Of a stretch of DNA of 64,000 nt, positions 8,075 to 16,966 are shown piece after piece. Every line of letters starts with the position of its first letter. The first letter of the stretch is position 1. The stretch spans positions 124,001 through 188,000 of the forward strand of contig CAWFEN010000007.1 of assembly GCA_963814865.1 (NCBI GenBank). Reading direction: 5' to 3'. The position numbers and the translations under genes are program-made. The notes under the pieces were generated by a model, which was not told where the DNA came from, did no database searches, and worked only from the letters and a program-made list of their open reading frames with translations. This DNA is from AP-15 sp963814865 (GTDB lineage: Bacteria; Pseudomonadota; Alphaproteobacteria; ATCC43930; CGMCC-115725).

Positions 8075-8524
8075 ATGAGAATTACCGAGATCCGGGTGAA
8101 CGCGCTGCCGCCGCTGCTTTGCATCGTCGCCGCGCTGATTTTGGTGCCGGGCCCGGCATCGGCGGCAGAAAACAGCCCGCCGAGCGGGAAGCCCTACACG
8201 GTCACCAACGGCAAGGTCGACTTGAAGACCTATAATGGCTGGCGCCGCTACACCGAATCATGCATGCGCTGCCATGGGCCGGACGGCGCCGGCAGCTCCT
8301 ATGCGCCCGATCTCGTCAATTCGGTCAAGCATATGTCGCAGGACGATTTCAACGAGATCGTCGTCAACGGCCGGACCAACGTCAATACGGCCAGCGACAG
8401 CGTGATGCCGCCCTTTGGCACGGTCGAGGACGTGGTCACCTATCTCGACGATATCTGGGCCTATCTGAAGGCGCGCGCCGATGGCGTGCTGGGCCGCGGC
8501 CGGCCGCCGCGGATCGGCGACTAG
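8075..8524 (+). CDS. xoxG: XoxG-like cytochrome c
   Basis: A periplasmic mono-haem cytochrome c, the expected electron acceptor of XoxF. A signal peptide runs to about PASAAEN (residue ~31). The haem motif CxxCH is C63-M-R-C66-H67, and the likely sixth ligand is Met111 in SVMPPFG. At 149 residues it is of the small type. The stop at 8522-8524 abuts the ATG of the next gene (8525), so xoxG and xoxJ form one unit. The start has no clear ribosome site; a GTG at 8096 is possible. Confidence 0.85.
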   Translation: MRITEIRVNALPPLLCIVAALILVPGPASAAENSPPSGKPYTVTNGKVDLKTYNGWRRYTESCMRCHGPDGAGSSYAPDLVNSVKHMSQDDFNEIVVNGRTNVNTASDSVMPPFGTVEDVVTYLDDIWAYLKARADGVLGRGRPPRIGD

Positions 8525-9370
8525 ATGAGCGCCGGCCGCTGGTTCGGAATGCCGGGGTGGCGCCTTGCGGCGCTGGTTGGTGCGCTGCTGCTTTGCGGAC
8601 GCGGGCCGCTCGCGGCGGTGACCGGCGAGATCGTCGACCGCAGCGAGCTCAGAGTCTGCGCCGATCCCAGCAATCTGCCCTTTTCCAACCAAAAAAAGGA
8701 AGGGTTCGAGAACAAGATTGCCGAGCTGTTGGGAGCACAGCTCGGGCTCAAGGTCGAGTATGTCTGGTTTCCGCAGGTAATCGGCTTTGTCCGCAACACG
8801 CTGCAGGCTAATCGTTGCGACCTGGTGATCGGCACGGTCGCCGGCGACGAGTTGATGGAGACGACGAACCCCTACTACTTCACCACCTACGTGATGTTTT
8901 ACCGCTCCGACAAGGGGCTCGCGCTGAAGGGCGTGCAGGATTCGCGCCTGGCGACGTTGCGCCTCGGCGTCGTCGGCGGAACCCCGCCCGCCGATCTGCT
9001 GGTGCGCTACCATCTGATGTCCCACACCAAACCCTATGCGCTGACCGTCGACACCCGCGTCGAATCCCCGACCCACCAGATGGTGCAGGATGTCGTCGCC
9101 GGCACGGTCGATGTCGGCTTTCTGTGGGGGCCGATCGCCGGCTATTACCGCAAGCACGATAAGCTGCCGCTCACCTTGGTCCCGCTCAAGAGCGAGCCGG
9201 GCGCGGCGCGCATGGAGTATCACATCGCGATGGGGGTGCGCGCCAACGAGCCCGAGTGGCGCCGGCGCATCAATGCTGCGATCGTCAAGCGGAAAACGGA
9301 GATCACCGCGATCCTGCGCGACTACGGCGTCCCGTTGCTGGACGAGCAGGGCGAGCTCATCACGCAATGA
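8525..9370 (+). CDS. xoxJ: XoxJ/MoxJ-like periplasmic binding protein
   Basis: A quinoprotein dehydrogenase-associated solute-binding-type protein. Work on XoxJ suggests it helps XoxF activation or maturation rather than transport. After a short signal segment comes the amino-acid-binding-protein fold, with LRVCADPSNLPFSNQ at the mature N-terminus, then NTLQANRCDLVIGT and AGTVDVGFLWGP. The 281-residue length is normal. It starts directly after xoxG and its stop overlaps the next start (ATGA), giving the order xoxF, xoxG, xoxJ, CXXXCW gene. Confidence 0.88.
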   Translation: MSAGRWFGMPGWRLAALVGALLLCGRGPLAAVTGEIVDRSELRVCADPSNLPFSNQKKEGFENKIAELLGAQLGLKVEYVWFPQVIGFVRNTLQANRCDLVIGTVAGDELMETTNPYYFTTYVMFYRSDKGLALKGVQDSRLATLRLGVVGGTPPADLLVRYHLMSHTKPYALTVDTRVESPTHQMVQDVVAGTVDVGFLWGPIAGYYRKHDKLPLTLVPLKSEPGAARMEYHIAMGVRANEPEWRRRINAAIVKRKTEITAILRDYGVPLLDEQGELITQ

Positions 9371-10653
9371 CGGCTCTCGCCGTCGGGCGAACGGCCCGAG
9401 CCGCGCTTCTCGGCCTTCTGGTGATCGGTGCGGCCGCGGCCTATGCCCAGGTGCCGGAACCCGAAGGCTACCGCACGCAGGATTACCGGGCGCCGACACC
9501 AGGCACGGTCGCCGGCGGCACCGCGCTCGGAACCGAGGGCGCCCAAACCCTCTGGCGAGCCGGCCGCGCAGTGTGGATCGACGTGCTTGCCGCACCGCGG
9601 CGACCGCCCGGCCTGCCGCCGCAATCGCTATGGATGCCGTTGCCGCGGCGCAACATCCCCGGCAGCCTGTGGCTGCCCGATGTGGGGCGCGGTGTCCTCA
9701 GCCCCGCGCTCGAGCAGTATTTTCGAGCGCATCTCGCCGCGGCCACGAAAGGGCGGCGCGATGTGCCGATCGTCCTTTACTGCCTCGCCGATTGCTGGAT
9801 GAGCTGGAACGCGGCCAAACGCGCCGCAAGCTGGGGCTATCGGCGGGTCTATTGGTACCGCGACGGCACCGACGGATGGCAGCAGGCGAAGCTGCCGTTG
9901 GCCGAGGCGAAGCCGGTGCCGGGGGCCGTCCCGGACGCCGATCCCGGCGTCGCGCAGGTGCGCGAGATCCTGGCCGCAGCGACACCCGATAAGCCGGCCG
10001 ACCTCTCCGGGAGAAACCTCGCAAATCTCGATCTGTCGAAACTCGACTTCAAGCGGGCAAACCTGTCCGGGGCGAACCTGTTTGGTGCAAAGCTGGTCGA
10101 TGCCGATCTTTCGGGCGCCGATCTGGCCGGGGCGAAGCTCGATCTCGCCTGGATCATGCGGGCGAATTTCACCAACGCCGATTTGTCCCATGCGAGCCTG
10201 CTCGGCCTGGTCACCTCGTTCGGTCTCGAGGTCTCCGTTGCCGAGACGCCGATATTTCGCGGCGCCAAATTTGCCGGCGCGCACATCATCGCCCGCCTCG
10301 CCCAAGTCGATCTCCGCGGCGCGGATTTCTCCGGCGCGCGAATGGGCGCCGACATGACAAACCAGTCGATGGGGCTGATGCGGGTCGATTTTTCGGGGGC
10401 CGACCTGTCCGGAGCCAATTTCACCAATGCCGATCTCAGCCGCGCGCTGCTGCGCTTTGCCAATTTGACCGGAGCCACCCTGACGCACGCCAACCTGTCC
10501 GGGGCCGATTTTTCGGGCGCCGACCTTACCGGCGCCGATTTGACCGGCGCCAACGCGACCGAAGCCGATTTCGGCGGCGCGGTCCTGACCAATGCCCGCG
10601 GCCTCGATACGGTAAAAGGGCTCACGCTTCCACCGCGGCGAAAGGGCCGGTAA
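9367..10653 (+). CDS. PQQ-associated CXXXCW protein fused to pentapeptide repeats
   Basis: A two-part protein of 428 residues. Residues 1-28 are a signal peptide. Residues ~30-180 match the PQQ-catabolism-associated CXXCW-motif family (rhodanese-like fold), with the motif C139-LAD-C143-W144 inside YCLADCWMSWNAAKR. Residues ~205-412 are pentapeptide repeats of A(D/N)LSG type (e.g. ANLSGANLFG, ADLTGADLTG), which should fold as a right-handed quadrilateral beta-helix. The known family normally stops after the first part, so the repeat tail is unusual. The start at the ATGA overlap with xoxJ was preferred over an upstream in-frame ATG inside xoxJ. Confidence 0.85.
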   Translation: MTALAVGRTARAALLGLLVIGAAAAYAQVPEPEGYRTQDYRAPTPGTVAGGTALGTEGAQTLWRAGRAVWIDVLAAPRRPPGLPPQSLWMPLPRRNIPGSLWLPDVGRGVLSPALEQYFRAHLAAATKGRRDVPIVLYCLADCWMSWNAAKRAASWGYRRVYWYRDGTDGWQQAKLPLAEAKPVPGAVPDADPGVAQVREILAAATPDKPADLSGRNLANLDLSKLDFKRANLSGANLFGAKLVDADLSGADLAGAKLDLAWIMRANFTNADLSHASLLGLVTSFGLEVSVAETPIFRGAKFAGAHIIARLAQVDLRGADFSGARMGADMTNQSMGLMRVDFSGADLSGANFTNADLSRALLRFANLTGATLTHANLSGADFSGADLTGADLTGANATEADFGGAVLTNARGLDTVKGLTLPPRRKGR

Positions 10654-10699
10654 TCCGGCCGTTAAAGTCTATGCAGGTCGCGGACGCGGTGAACCCAGC

Positions 10700-11350
10700 C
10701 TACGGGGAGGCCGCCTTCTGCAGGGCACGTGCCCAGGCGCCGAGGCGCGCATCGAGCTGCACCGGGGTCTCGCAGGCGTAGCGGATCGTGCGTTGGATTT
10801 CGTCGAAATTGCGCGCGGTGAAATCGTAGCGCTGCTGCAAATCGGCGCGGCGGGCGGCATCGTCGCCGGTTGCGCCGGGCGGGATCGCCTCGAGCTGGTC
10901 GCCGAGCCGGGCCACGAGATCGGCGAGTTCGCGCTGACGCCGGCCGATTTCCTTCAATTCCTCGATCAGCGCGGCGCGCTCCCGGTCGGTCTCGTCGAGC
11001 AGGCCGAGAAAGAGCAGACCAAGGCGTCGCGGCCGATCCGCGGACAGGGTCTTGGCAAACCCGGCGATCGCATCCAGCCCCTGCTCCGTCGTAACCCGCC
11101 GCGGTGCCAGACGCCGAACCAGTTCGGCAATCCCGGGATCGGCATGCCAGTCGGCCTGGCTGTCGAGCGGCCCGCTCCAATACGCCGCCGCCGTGAGCTT
11201 TGGGACGAGGCGCGCCTCGCAAGGCCAGTCCGGGTCCTGTACCGGCGGGGCCGACCGCGCCGCAGCGCCCGCGGTCAGGTTCGCGGCGAGAGTGAGCGCA
11301 AATATCGTCGACCGGGGGAAGCGCCACACCCCTGCCATTATCGGTCTCAC
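10700..11350 (-). CDS. Uncharacterised secreted protein ending the PQQ-ABC operon
   Basis: A 216-residue product with an N-terminal hydrophobic segment, probably periplasmic. The middle (DETDRERAALIEELKEIGRRQRELADLVARLGDQLE) predicts a charged helix or coiled coil, and two Cys (WPCEARL and YACETP) could pair. Similar genes occur at the end of PQQ-linked ABC operons, but I know no function. The GTG start overlaps the permease stop (GTGA), so it is the last gene of the minus-strand operon. An in-frame ATG four codons on is an alternative start. Confidence 0.7.
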   Translation of the reverse strand: MRPIMAGVWRFPRSTIFALTLAANLTAGAAARSAPPVQDPDWPCEARLVPKLTAAAYWSGPLDSQADWHADPGIAELVRRLAPRRVTTEQGLDAIAGFAKTLSADRPRRLGLLFLGLLDETDRERAALIEELKEIGRRQRELADLVARLGDQLEAIPPGATGDDAARRADLQQRYDFTARNFDEIQRTIRYACETPVQLDARLGAWARALQKAASP

Positions 11351-12151
11351 TCCGCGGCGCGGCGCTGCATCAGCCCCTTGGCCGGGTCGTAGCCATAGAC
11401 CGCGAGGGTCAGAAAGATCGCGGTCGCGGCCACCAGGACGGCTGCCGAGACCGGCTCGATCTGGCCGTACAGCGCGAAGCGGATCAGCTCGACGGCGTGA
11501 GTGAACGGGTTGATCTGACAGACATCATAGAGCAGCTGGCTCGCCTCTTTGACCCGCCACAGCGGATAGAGCGCCGAAGAGGCGAAAAACATCGGAAAGA
11601 TCACGAAGTTCATCACGCTGGCAAAATTTTCGAGCTGGCGGATCGCCGAGGACAGCAGCAAGCCCGAGCGCCCCCAGCATCAACCCGGACAGGATCAGCG
11701 CCGGCAGCACCGTGAGGTAGCCGTACCACGGCGGCTCGATGTCCCAGAACAGCGCGATGACCAGAAATCCGTAGGCCTGGATCACCGAGATGATGACCCC
11801 GGCAAGCAGCTTTGCGGTCAGCAGGAACCAGCGCGGCAACGGGCTGACCATCAGTATCCGCATGCTTCCCATCTCGCGGTCGTAGACCATCGACAGCGAG
11901 CTGAGCATGCCGTTGAACATCTCGATCATCGCCAGCAGGCCGGGGACGATGTAGACTGAATAGGGAATGTAGGTCTCATAGGGCGGGATGATCGAGACGC
12001 CGAGCACGAACTGGAACCCGGTGGCGAAGATCGCGAGCCAGACGAGCGGCCGGACCAATGCCGAGAAGAAGCGGCCGCGCTGATTGAGAAAACGCAGGCC
12101 CTCGCGGGTCACGATGCCGGCCAGGCAGCGCAGGTAGTGAATCGGCCTCAT
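11347..12151 (-). pseudogene. PQQ-linked ABC transporter permease (ABC-2 type), frameshifted
   Basis: Membrane permease of the alcohol/PQQ-linked ABC system (PedC-like). Reading from ATG 12151, the first ~165 codons encode MRPIHYLRCLAGIVTREGL, several membrane helices and YDREMGSMRILMVSPLPRWF, typical of ABC-2 permeases. Near 11660 the frame is lost. The continuation, LLSSAIRQLENFASVMNF to the RRAAE end, is in another frame. One base too many in a CTTGCTGCTG context explains it. The product would be ~267 residues if the shift were absent. It overlaps the ATPase stop by four bases. True decay and sequence error cannot be told apart here. Confidence 0.8.
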
Positions 12152-12909
12152 GCCGCCTCGCTCTCCCGCACCAGCGCCTCGAAGGCGGCCCGCATCGATG
12201 CCGGCCGGTTCTCGCCGAGCACCTGTCCGGCGGCGCCGACGGCCAGCACCTCGCCCCGGTGCAGGACGACGACCCGCGCATCGTCGCCGACCTCGTCGAT
12301 CAGATGCGTCGCCCAGAGTGCTGCGAGCCCCTCCTCCCGGCATAAGAGGCGCACGTGATCGAGCAGGAATTGCCGGCTGGCGATGTCGAGCCCGACGGTC
12401 GGCTCGTCGAGCAGCAACAGGCGCGGCTGGTGCAGCAACGCGCGGGCGATCTCGACCCGGCGGCGTTGACCGCCGCTCAGCCGGCGCACCTTGTCGCGGC
12501 GGCGGTCGGCGAGGCCGACGCGCGGCACCTCGACCGCGATCCGCGCCGCCGCCTGGCGATGGGAGATGCCGTGCAGCGCCGCATGGTAGTGGAGGTTCTG
12601 CTCGACCGACAGATCGAGGTCGAGAGTGGGCTGCTGGAATACGACGCCGATCTGGCTCAGGCATTCCGAGGCATGCCTGCGGATGTCCATGCCGAAAATC
12701 CGGATCATCCCCTCGCGCTGCACGTAAAGCCGGGTCGCCAGCGAGAACAATGTCGTCTTGCCGGCGCCGTTCAGCCCCAGGAGCACGGTGAAGTCGCCGG
12801 GCGCAATCTCGAAGCTGACATTGTTCAGCACCCGGCGCGGTCCGAACCGGTGTCCGAGCCCTTCGACCGAGAACGCCGGCGCGCGATCACTGCTGGCGAG
12901 CATGCTCAT
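12148..12909 (-). CDS. PQQ-linked ABC transporter ATPase
   Basis: ATP-binding subunit of the ABC system that accompanies PQQ-dependent alcohol oxidation. It shows Walker A GLNGAGKT (residues 45-52), Q-loop VVFQQPTLD, signature LSGGQRRR, Walker B LLLLDEPTVGLD and H-loop WATHL. The 253-residue length is typical. The ATG at 12909 overlaps the stop of the beta-propeller gene (ATGA) and its stop overlaps the permease start. The transported compound is unknown; export of a product or intermediate is the usual guess for ABC-2 systems. Confidence 0.93.
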   Translation of the reverse strand: MSMLASSDRAPAFSVEGLGHRFGPRRVLNNVSFEIAPGDFTVLLGLNGAGKTTLFSLATRLYVQREGMIRIFGMDIRRHASECLSQIGVVFQQPTLDLDLSVEQNLHYHAALHGISHRQAAARIAVEVPRVGLADRRRDKVRRLSGGQRRRVEIARALLHQPRLLLLDEPTVGLDIASRQFLLDHVRLLCREEGLAALWATHLIDEVGDDARVVVLHRGEVLAVGAAGQVLGENRPASMRAAFEALVRESEAA

Positions 12910-13889
12910 GGGCGGGAAACCACTCCCCAGGGCGACTGGCCGACCGCAACCGATTTGATGACCTTCTGCGCGGCGACGTCGATCACCGAGATGTCGTTGC
13001 TGACCCCGTTTGTCGTGTAAAGCCGGCTCTGGTCCTGATTGAAGGCCAGGCTCCAGACCCGCTGGCCCACCAGCAGGTAGCGCAGCACCTTGTAGGTCTG
13101 CGCATCGATCACCGCGACCCGGTTGGCGGGGCCGAGTGCGACGAAGGCGAACTTGCGGTCCTTGGTGATCGCCACGCCGACCGGCCCGATCGCGTCGCTC
13201 GGCACGCCGGGCACCGAAAAGGTGATCCGCTTGATTATTTTGAATGTGGCGGCATCGATCACGCTGACCGTGCCGCCGACTTCGGCGGAGACCCAGAACT
13301 GCTTGCCGTCGGCCGTCCAGGTGGCGCGCCGCGGGCGGCTGTCGACGAGAATGTTGGCGATGACCGCGCGCTTGGCGGTGTCGATGACATGCGCCATGTT
13401 CGTCGTTTCGGAGGTGTTGACGAGATATTTCCCGTCCGGGCTGACCCCCATCCCCTCCGGTTCGACGCCGACCGGGATCTCGGTCAGGACCTCGCCGCGG
13501 CCGATATCGACGACGGTCACGAGATTGTCGTCCTCGTTGGCGACGTAGAGCAGCTTGCCGGTCGGATCGAGCGCAAAGAACTCGGGATCGGCGCCGCTCG
13601 GCAGGGTGCGGACCACCTTGTCGGTGGCGAGATCGAGCACCTCGATATGATCGCTGTCGCTGGCGCAGATATAGAGCGACTTCTGGTCCTTCGAGAGCAC
13701 GATGCCGCGCGGCCGCTGGCCGACCGGGATGGTCTTGACCGCGGTCAGGCTGGTGCCGTCGACGACCGTGATCGTGTCGTCCTTCTCGTTCGAGACATAG
13801 ATCGTGTCGGCCGCCGCGCGCGGGACCGCCAGCCACAGAATGGCGAGCGCCAGAGCCGCTGGAAATGCGCGGGTCATTTCAGATGGCAT
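12906..13889 (-). CDS. PQQ-associated YVTN beta-propeller protein
   Basis: A secreted beta-propeller of the 'PQQ-dependent catabolism-associated beta-propeller' family. A signal peptide (to ~AAADT, residue 28) is followed by repeated YVTN-type blades: IYVSNEKDDTITVVD, LYVANEDDNLVTVVD, LYTTNGVSNDISVID. Length is 327 residues. The start at 13889 has GGAG five bases upstream; a second ATG at 13877 overlaps the preceding stop as ATGA and is possible. It sits between the substrate-binding and ATPase genes, its usual place. The ligand is unknown. Confidence 0.9.
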   Translation of the reverse strand: MPSEMTRAFPAALALAILWLAVPRAAADTIYVSNEKDDTITVVDGTSLTAVKTIPVGQRPRGIVLSKDQKSLYICASDSDHIEVLDLATDKVVRTLPSGADPEFFALDPTGKLLYVANEDDNLVTVVDIGRGEVLTEIPVGVEPEGMGVSPDGKYLVNTSETTNMAHVIDTAKRAVIANILVDSRPRRATWTADGKQFWVSAEVGGTVSVIDAATFKIIKRITFSVPGVPSDAIGPVGVAITKDRKFAFVALGPANRVAVIDAQTYKVLRYLLVGQRVWSLAFNQDQSRLYTTNGVSNDISVIDVAAQKVIKSVAVGQSPWGVVSRP

Positions 13890-15080
13890 TTCGTCTCCGG
13901 CTGGTCGATCCCGAGCGTATCGAGCTCGGAAAACTGGTGCAGGAAACCCGGCTGCGGCGACACCGAGACGAGCGAACGGGAATCGGCGAGCAGAACCGGC
14001 TGGCGCAATTGGCCGTCCCAGGAGCGGAAGCTGAGCCGGGCGCCCTTATAGGCGGCGAGGTCGAAACGGTCGCCGCGCATGAAGGCGGAAATGACGGCGG
14101 GATCGGTCGATTTCGACCGCGTCGCCGCCTCGCCGATGGCCCGCACCGCCATCCAGGCGGCGAAATCTCGGTCGGTCATCCACCGCTTCGCCTGGCGCAG
14201 AAAGCGGTTCTGCAGCTGGGTGGCGCCCCATTCCTCATGCGGCCTGGCCCAGGCGCTCGGCACCAAACCCTGCGTGCCGGCTACCGGCCGCGGCGCGAAG
14301 GTGCGGTAGGCCAGGTAGTCGCCGAACTCGTCCTCCTCGTCGGCTACCACCAGCACGTCGTAGCTGATGCCCTGGGTGAAACGTGCGACCTCGGCCTGGA
14401 TCGCGAAATGGCCGGTATCGGTGCGCCGCGCGCCGGGGATGAATGTCCAGGGCTTGTCGGCGACGATATGTGCTCCGAATTTCTGCGCGGCGTGGCGAAT
14501 ATCGGCGGCGAATTCGTGGTCGCCGTCGCTGTGGCCGACGACCAGCAGCAGGTCGGTCCAGCGCTTGACGACGAGATACTGCACCAGCGCGTCGGCCAGC
14601 ATCGCCCGGCTCGGCAGCAGGTGCAGGATGTTGGCGCGGCAATCCGCGGCGCGCAGCCGATCGTCGGGCGCTGCGGTATTGAACATCGTGGCCTGGGCGG
14701 CCTCCGGGAGCCCGGCGACCGACAACAGCTCGGGCGCCGTCGAGATCGGTCACCACCAGACGAATGCCCTTCGCCGCCAGCGTGCGGAACGCGGCCGCGA
14801 CATTGCCGCCTGCCGGCGCGATCGACGCGACGAGCTCGAAGGACTGGCCGGTGAAATGCCCGGTCGTGTTGTTGTCGGCGATGCCGAGTCGGGCGCCCTG
14901 GATGCCTTCATCATCCGGCGGCTGGTCGAGATAGGAGAGCGGCCATGTCCGCTTGACCGTCTGCGACAGCCAGCCGATCTGCACATTCTGGCCATCGGCG
15001 CGGACATCCCGAACCGGCGTTGCGGCACATACGGTCAGGACCGCCAACAGCAGCGGAATACTGCGCCAGCTGCCGATCAT
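13874..15080 (-). pseudogene. PQQ-linked ABC substrate-binding protein, frameshifted
   Basis: Periplasmic binding protein (Leu/Ile/Val-binding type) of the PQQ-dependent alcohol dehydrogenase ABC system. The N-terminal third (signal peptide, QNVQIGWLSQTVKRTWPLSYLDQPPDDEGIQGARL) reads from ATG 15080. Near 14737 the frame breaks after VVTDLDGA. The rest (ELLSVAGLPEAAQATMFNTAAPDDRLR to the C-terminus at 13874) is in another frame. An extra C in the run GGCGCCCGAG would account for it. Without the shift the product is ~400 residues, as usual. It is the second member of this operon, with the permease, to have a single-base shift. Confidence 0.82.
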
Positions 15081-15111
15081 CGCCCGATCCGACGGCAGAT
15101 TGCCCGATCGT

Positions 15112-15486
15112 TCATTTCAGCGTCTCGAGGTAGGCGATCAGATTGGCGCGATCGGTCTTATCCGGAATCCCGGGGAAAATCATTTTGGTCCCCGGCACCT
15201 CTGCATGCGGGTTGGTCAAATAGATATCGAGTGTTTGGGGGTCCCAGGTATGTTTGAAATTCTTCATGGCGTCGGAGTAATTGTAGCTGGTGAGGCTGGC
15301 GGATTTGCGGCCGACGATGCCGAACAGGCTCGGCCCGATCTTGTTCTTGCCGGCCTCCGCAGTATGGCACAACGCGCATTTCTTGAAAATCACCTTGCCC
15401 GCCTCGACATCGGCCGCCGCGCCGGGCCCGTTCGCTGCGATCAGCAACAGGACACCCAAGACGAGGCACGAGATCGGATAGCGCAT
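15112..15486 (-). CDS. Class I cytochrome c (c2/c550 type)
   Basis: A 124-residue secreted cytochrome: signal peptide (residues 1-24), haem motif C37-ALC-H41, core IGPSLFGIVGRKSASLTSYNYSDAMK and axial Met in PGTKMIFPGI. It resembles soluble c2-type carriers that link periplasmic dehydrogenases to the terminal oxidase. It is the first gene of the minus-strand PQQ-ABC operon, 31 bases before the binding-protein gene, so it may be a second electron acceptor for the quinoproteins. Confidence 0.9.
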   Translation of the reverse strand: MRYPISCLVLGVLLLIAANGPGAAADVEAGKVIFKKCALCHTAEAGKNKIGPSLFGIVGRKSASLTSYNYSDAMKNFKHTWDPQTLDIYLTNPHAEVPGTKMIFPGIPDKTDRANLIAYLETLK

Positions 15487-15747
15487 GCTTCCCCCACCGG
15501 CGTTTCTATTGTCGGGACCCCGACGGTCATGCCGCCATACCACGTCGACGGCACGGTTGAAACAAGCGCTCTGTCGCAGCGCGCCCAATCCGCCGGCGCG
15601 GGCAACCCTTGTCGCCGCCTGCACGAGATGCGATAAACGGCCGGCTTGCCGCGCCGTCCCGCCGGTTGCGAACTGGGCGCGACACTGCGGCGAAAGCCGA
15701 CTGAGCCCGGTCACGGCTCGCGTCAATTCGGTCCCAGGGAGGCGCTC
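15487..15747. other. Divergent promoter region between cytochrome c and frmA
   Basis: This 261-base gap separates two divergent transcription units, so it must hold promoters for both. No convincing boxes, operator or RNA structure stood out by eye. An open frame continues upstream of frmA through here, but it has no family sequence. Confidence 0.4.
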
Positions 15748-16857
15748 GTGGAGACCCGCGCTGCTGTTGCTCACAAGGCTGGCGAGCCGCTCACGATCGA
15801 GACGGTTCAGCTCGACGGTCCGAAAGACGGTGAGGTCCTGGTCGAGATCAAGGCAACCGGGATCTGCCATACCGACGAGTTCACCCTGTCGGGGGCCGAC
15901 CCCGAGGGGCTGTTTCCGGCAATCCTCGGCCATGAAGGCGCCGGGATCGTCGTCGATGTCGGGCGGGGTGTGACGAGCCTCGCCAAAGGGGACCATGTGA
16001 TCCCGCTCTACACCCCCGAATGCCGCCAGTGCGAGTATTGCCTGTCGGGCAAGACCAATCTCTGCGTCGCGATCCGCGCGACCCAGGGCCAGGGGGTGAT
16101 GCCCGACGGCACCAGCCGCTTCTCGCTCGGCTCCCAGAAGCTCTTTCACTACATGGGGACGTCGACCTTCTCGAACTTCACGGTGCTGCCCGAAATCGCC
16201 GTCGCGAAGATCCGCGAGGACGCGCCGTTCGACAAGGTCTGCTACATCGGCTGCGGCGTCACCACCGGGGTCGGCGCGGTGATCAATACGGCCAAGGTCC
16301 ACCCCGGCGCCAAAGCCGTGATCTTCGGTCTCGGCGGGATCGGGCTCAACGTCGTCCAGGGCTGCCGAATGGTCGGTGCCGACATGATCGTCGGCGTCGA
16401 CCTGAACCCGAAGCGGCGCGAGCTCGCCGAGAAATTCGGGATGACCCATTTCGTCAACCCCAAGGAGGTCGAAGGCGACCTCGTTCCCTATCTGGTGAAC
16501 CTGACCAAGGGCGGGGCCGATTTCAGCTTTGAATGCATCGGCAACGTCCAGACCATGCGGCAGGCGCTCGAATGCGCCCATCGCGGCTGGGGCGTCAGCG
16601 TGATCATCGGCGTCGCCGGCGCCGGCCAGGAGATCTCCACCCGGCCGTTCCAGCTGGTTACCGGCCGGGTGTGGAAGGGAACCGCGTTCGGCGGCGCCAA
16701 AGGTCGGACTGACGTGCCGAAGATCGTCGACTGGTATATGGACGGGAAAATCAATATCGACGACCTGATCACCCACAAGCTCGCGCTGAACGAGATCAAC
16801 AAAGGGTTCGATCTGATGCATGCCGGCGAATCGATCCGCAGCGTCGTCGTCTATTGA
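15748..16857 (+). CDS. frmA: S-(hydroxymethyl)glutathione dehydrogenase (class III ADH)
   Basis: Zinc-dependent, NAD-linked enzyme that oxidises the formaldehyde-glutathione adduct to S-formylglutathione in the cytoplasm. Class III features are GICHTDEFTLSG with the catalytic zinc Cys, GHEGAGIV, the structural zinc cysteines in CRQCEYCLSGKTNLC, THGQ-equivalent ATQGQGVMPDGTSRF, and GLGGIGLNVVQG for NAD. The start is GTG 15748 after GGGAGG; it gives METRAAVAHKAG, the family N-terminus, and 369 residues. Longer in-frame starts have no family match. It probably handles formaldehyde from XoxF. The S-formylglutathione hydrolase gene is not adjacent. Confidence 0.93.
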   Translation: METRAAVAHKAGEPLTIETVQLDGPKDGEVLVEIKATGICHTDEFTLSGADPEGLFPAILGHEGAGIVVDVGRGVTSLAKGDHVIPLYTPECRQCEYCLSGKTNLCVAIRATQGQGVMPDGTSRFSLGSQKLFHYMGTSTFSNFTVLPEIAVAKIREDAPFDKVCYIGCGVTTGVGAVINTAKVHPGAKAVIFGLGGIGLNVVQGCRMVGADMIVGVDLNPKRRELAEKFGMTHFVNPKEVEGDLVPYLVNLTKGGADFSFECIGNVQTMRQALECAHRGWGVSVIIGVAGAGQEISTRPFQLVTGRVWKGTAFGGAKGRTDVPKIVDWYMDGKINIDDLITHKLALNEINKGFDLMHAGESIRSVVVY

Positions 16858-16966
16858 TCGACCCTCGGGGCCCGGCGCCGGTCACCCTGTCGCTCGCAAC
16901 TCGAGCCCGTCCGCATCGGGCTCCGTCGGCGCCGCCGGCGCCTCTTGAGAAGCAGGAACAAACATC

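Noticed and set aside
12148..13836. 562-codon frame that seems to fuse an N-terminal region to the ABC ATPase
   Set aside because: The part upstream of 12909 is the beta-propeller gene read in the wrong frame; the ATPase starts at the ATGA overlap.
15112..16821. 569-codon minus-strand frame upstream of cytochrome c
   Set aside because: The extra part is antisense to frmA; the cytochrome starts at 15486 with its signal peptide.
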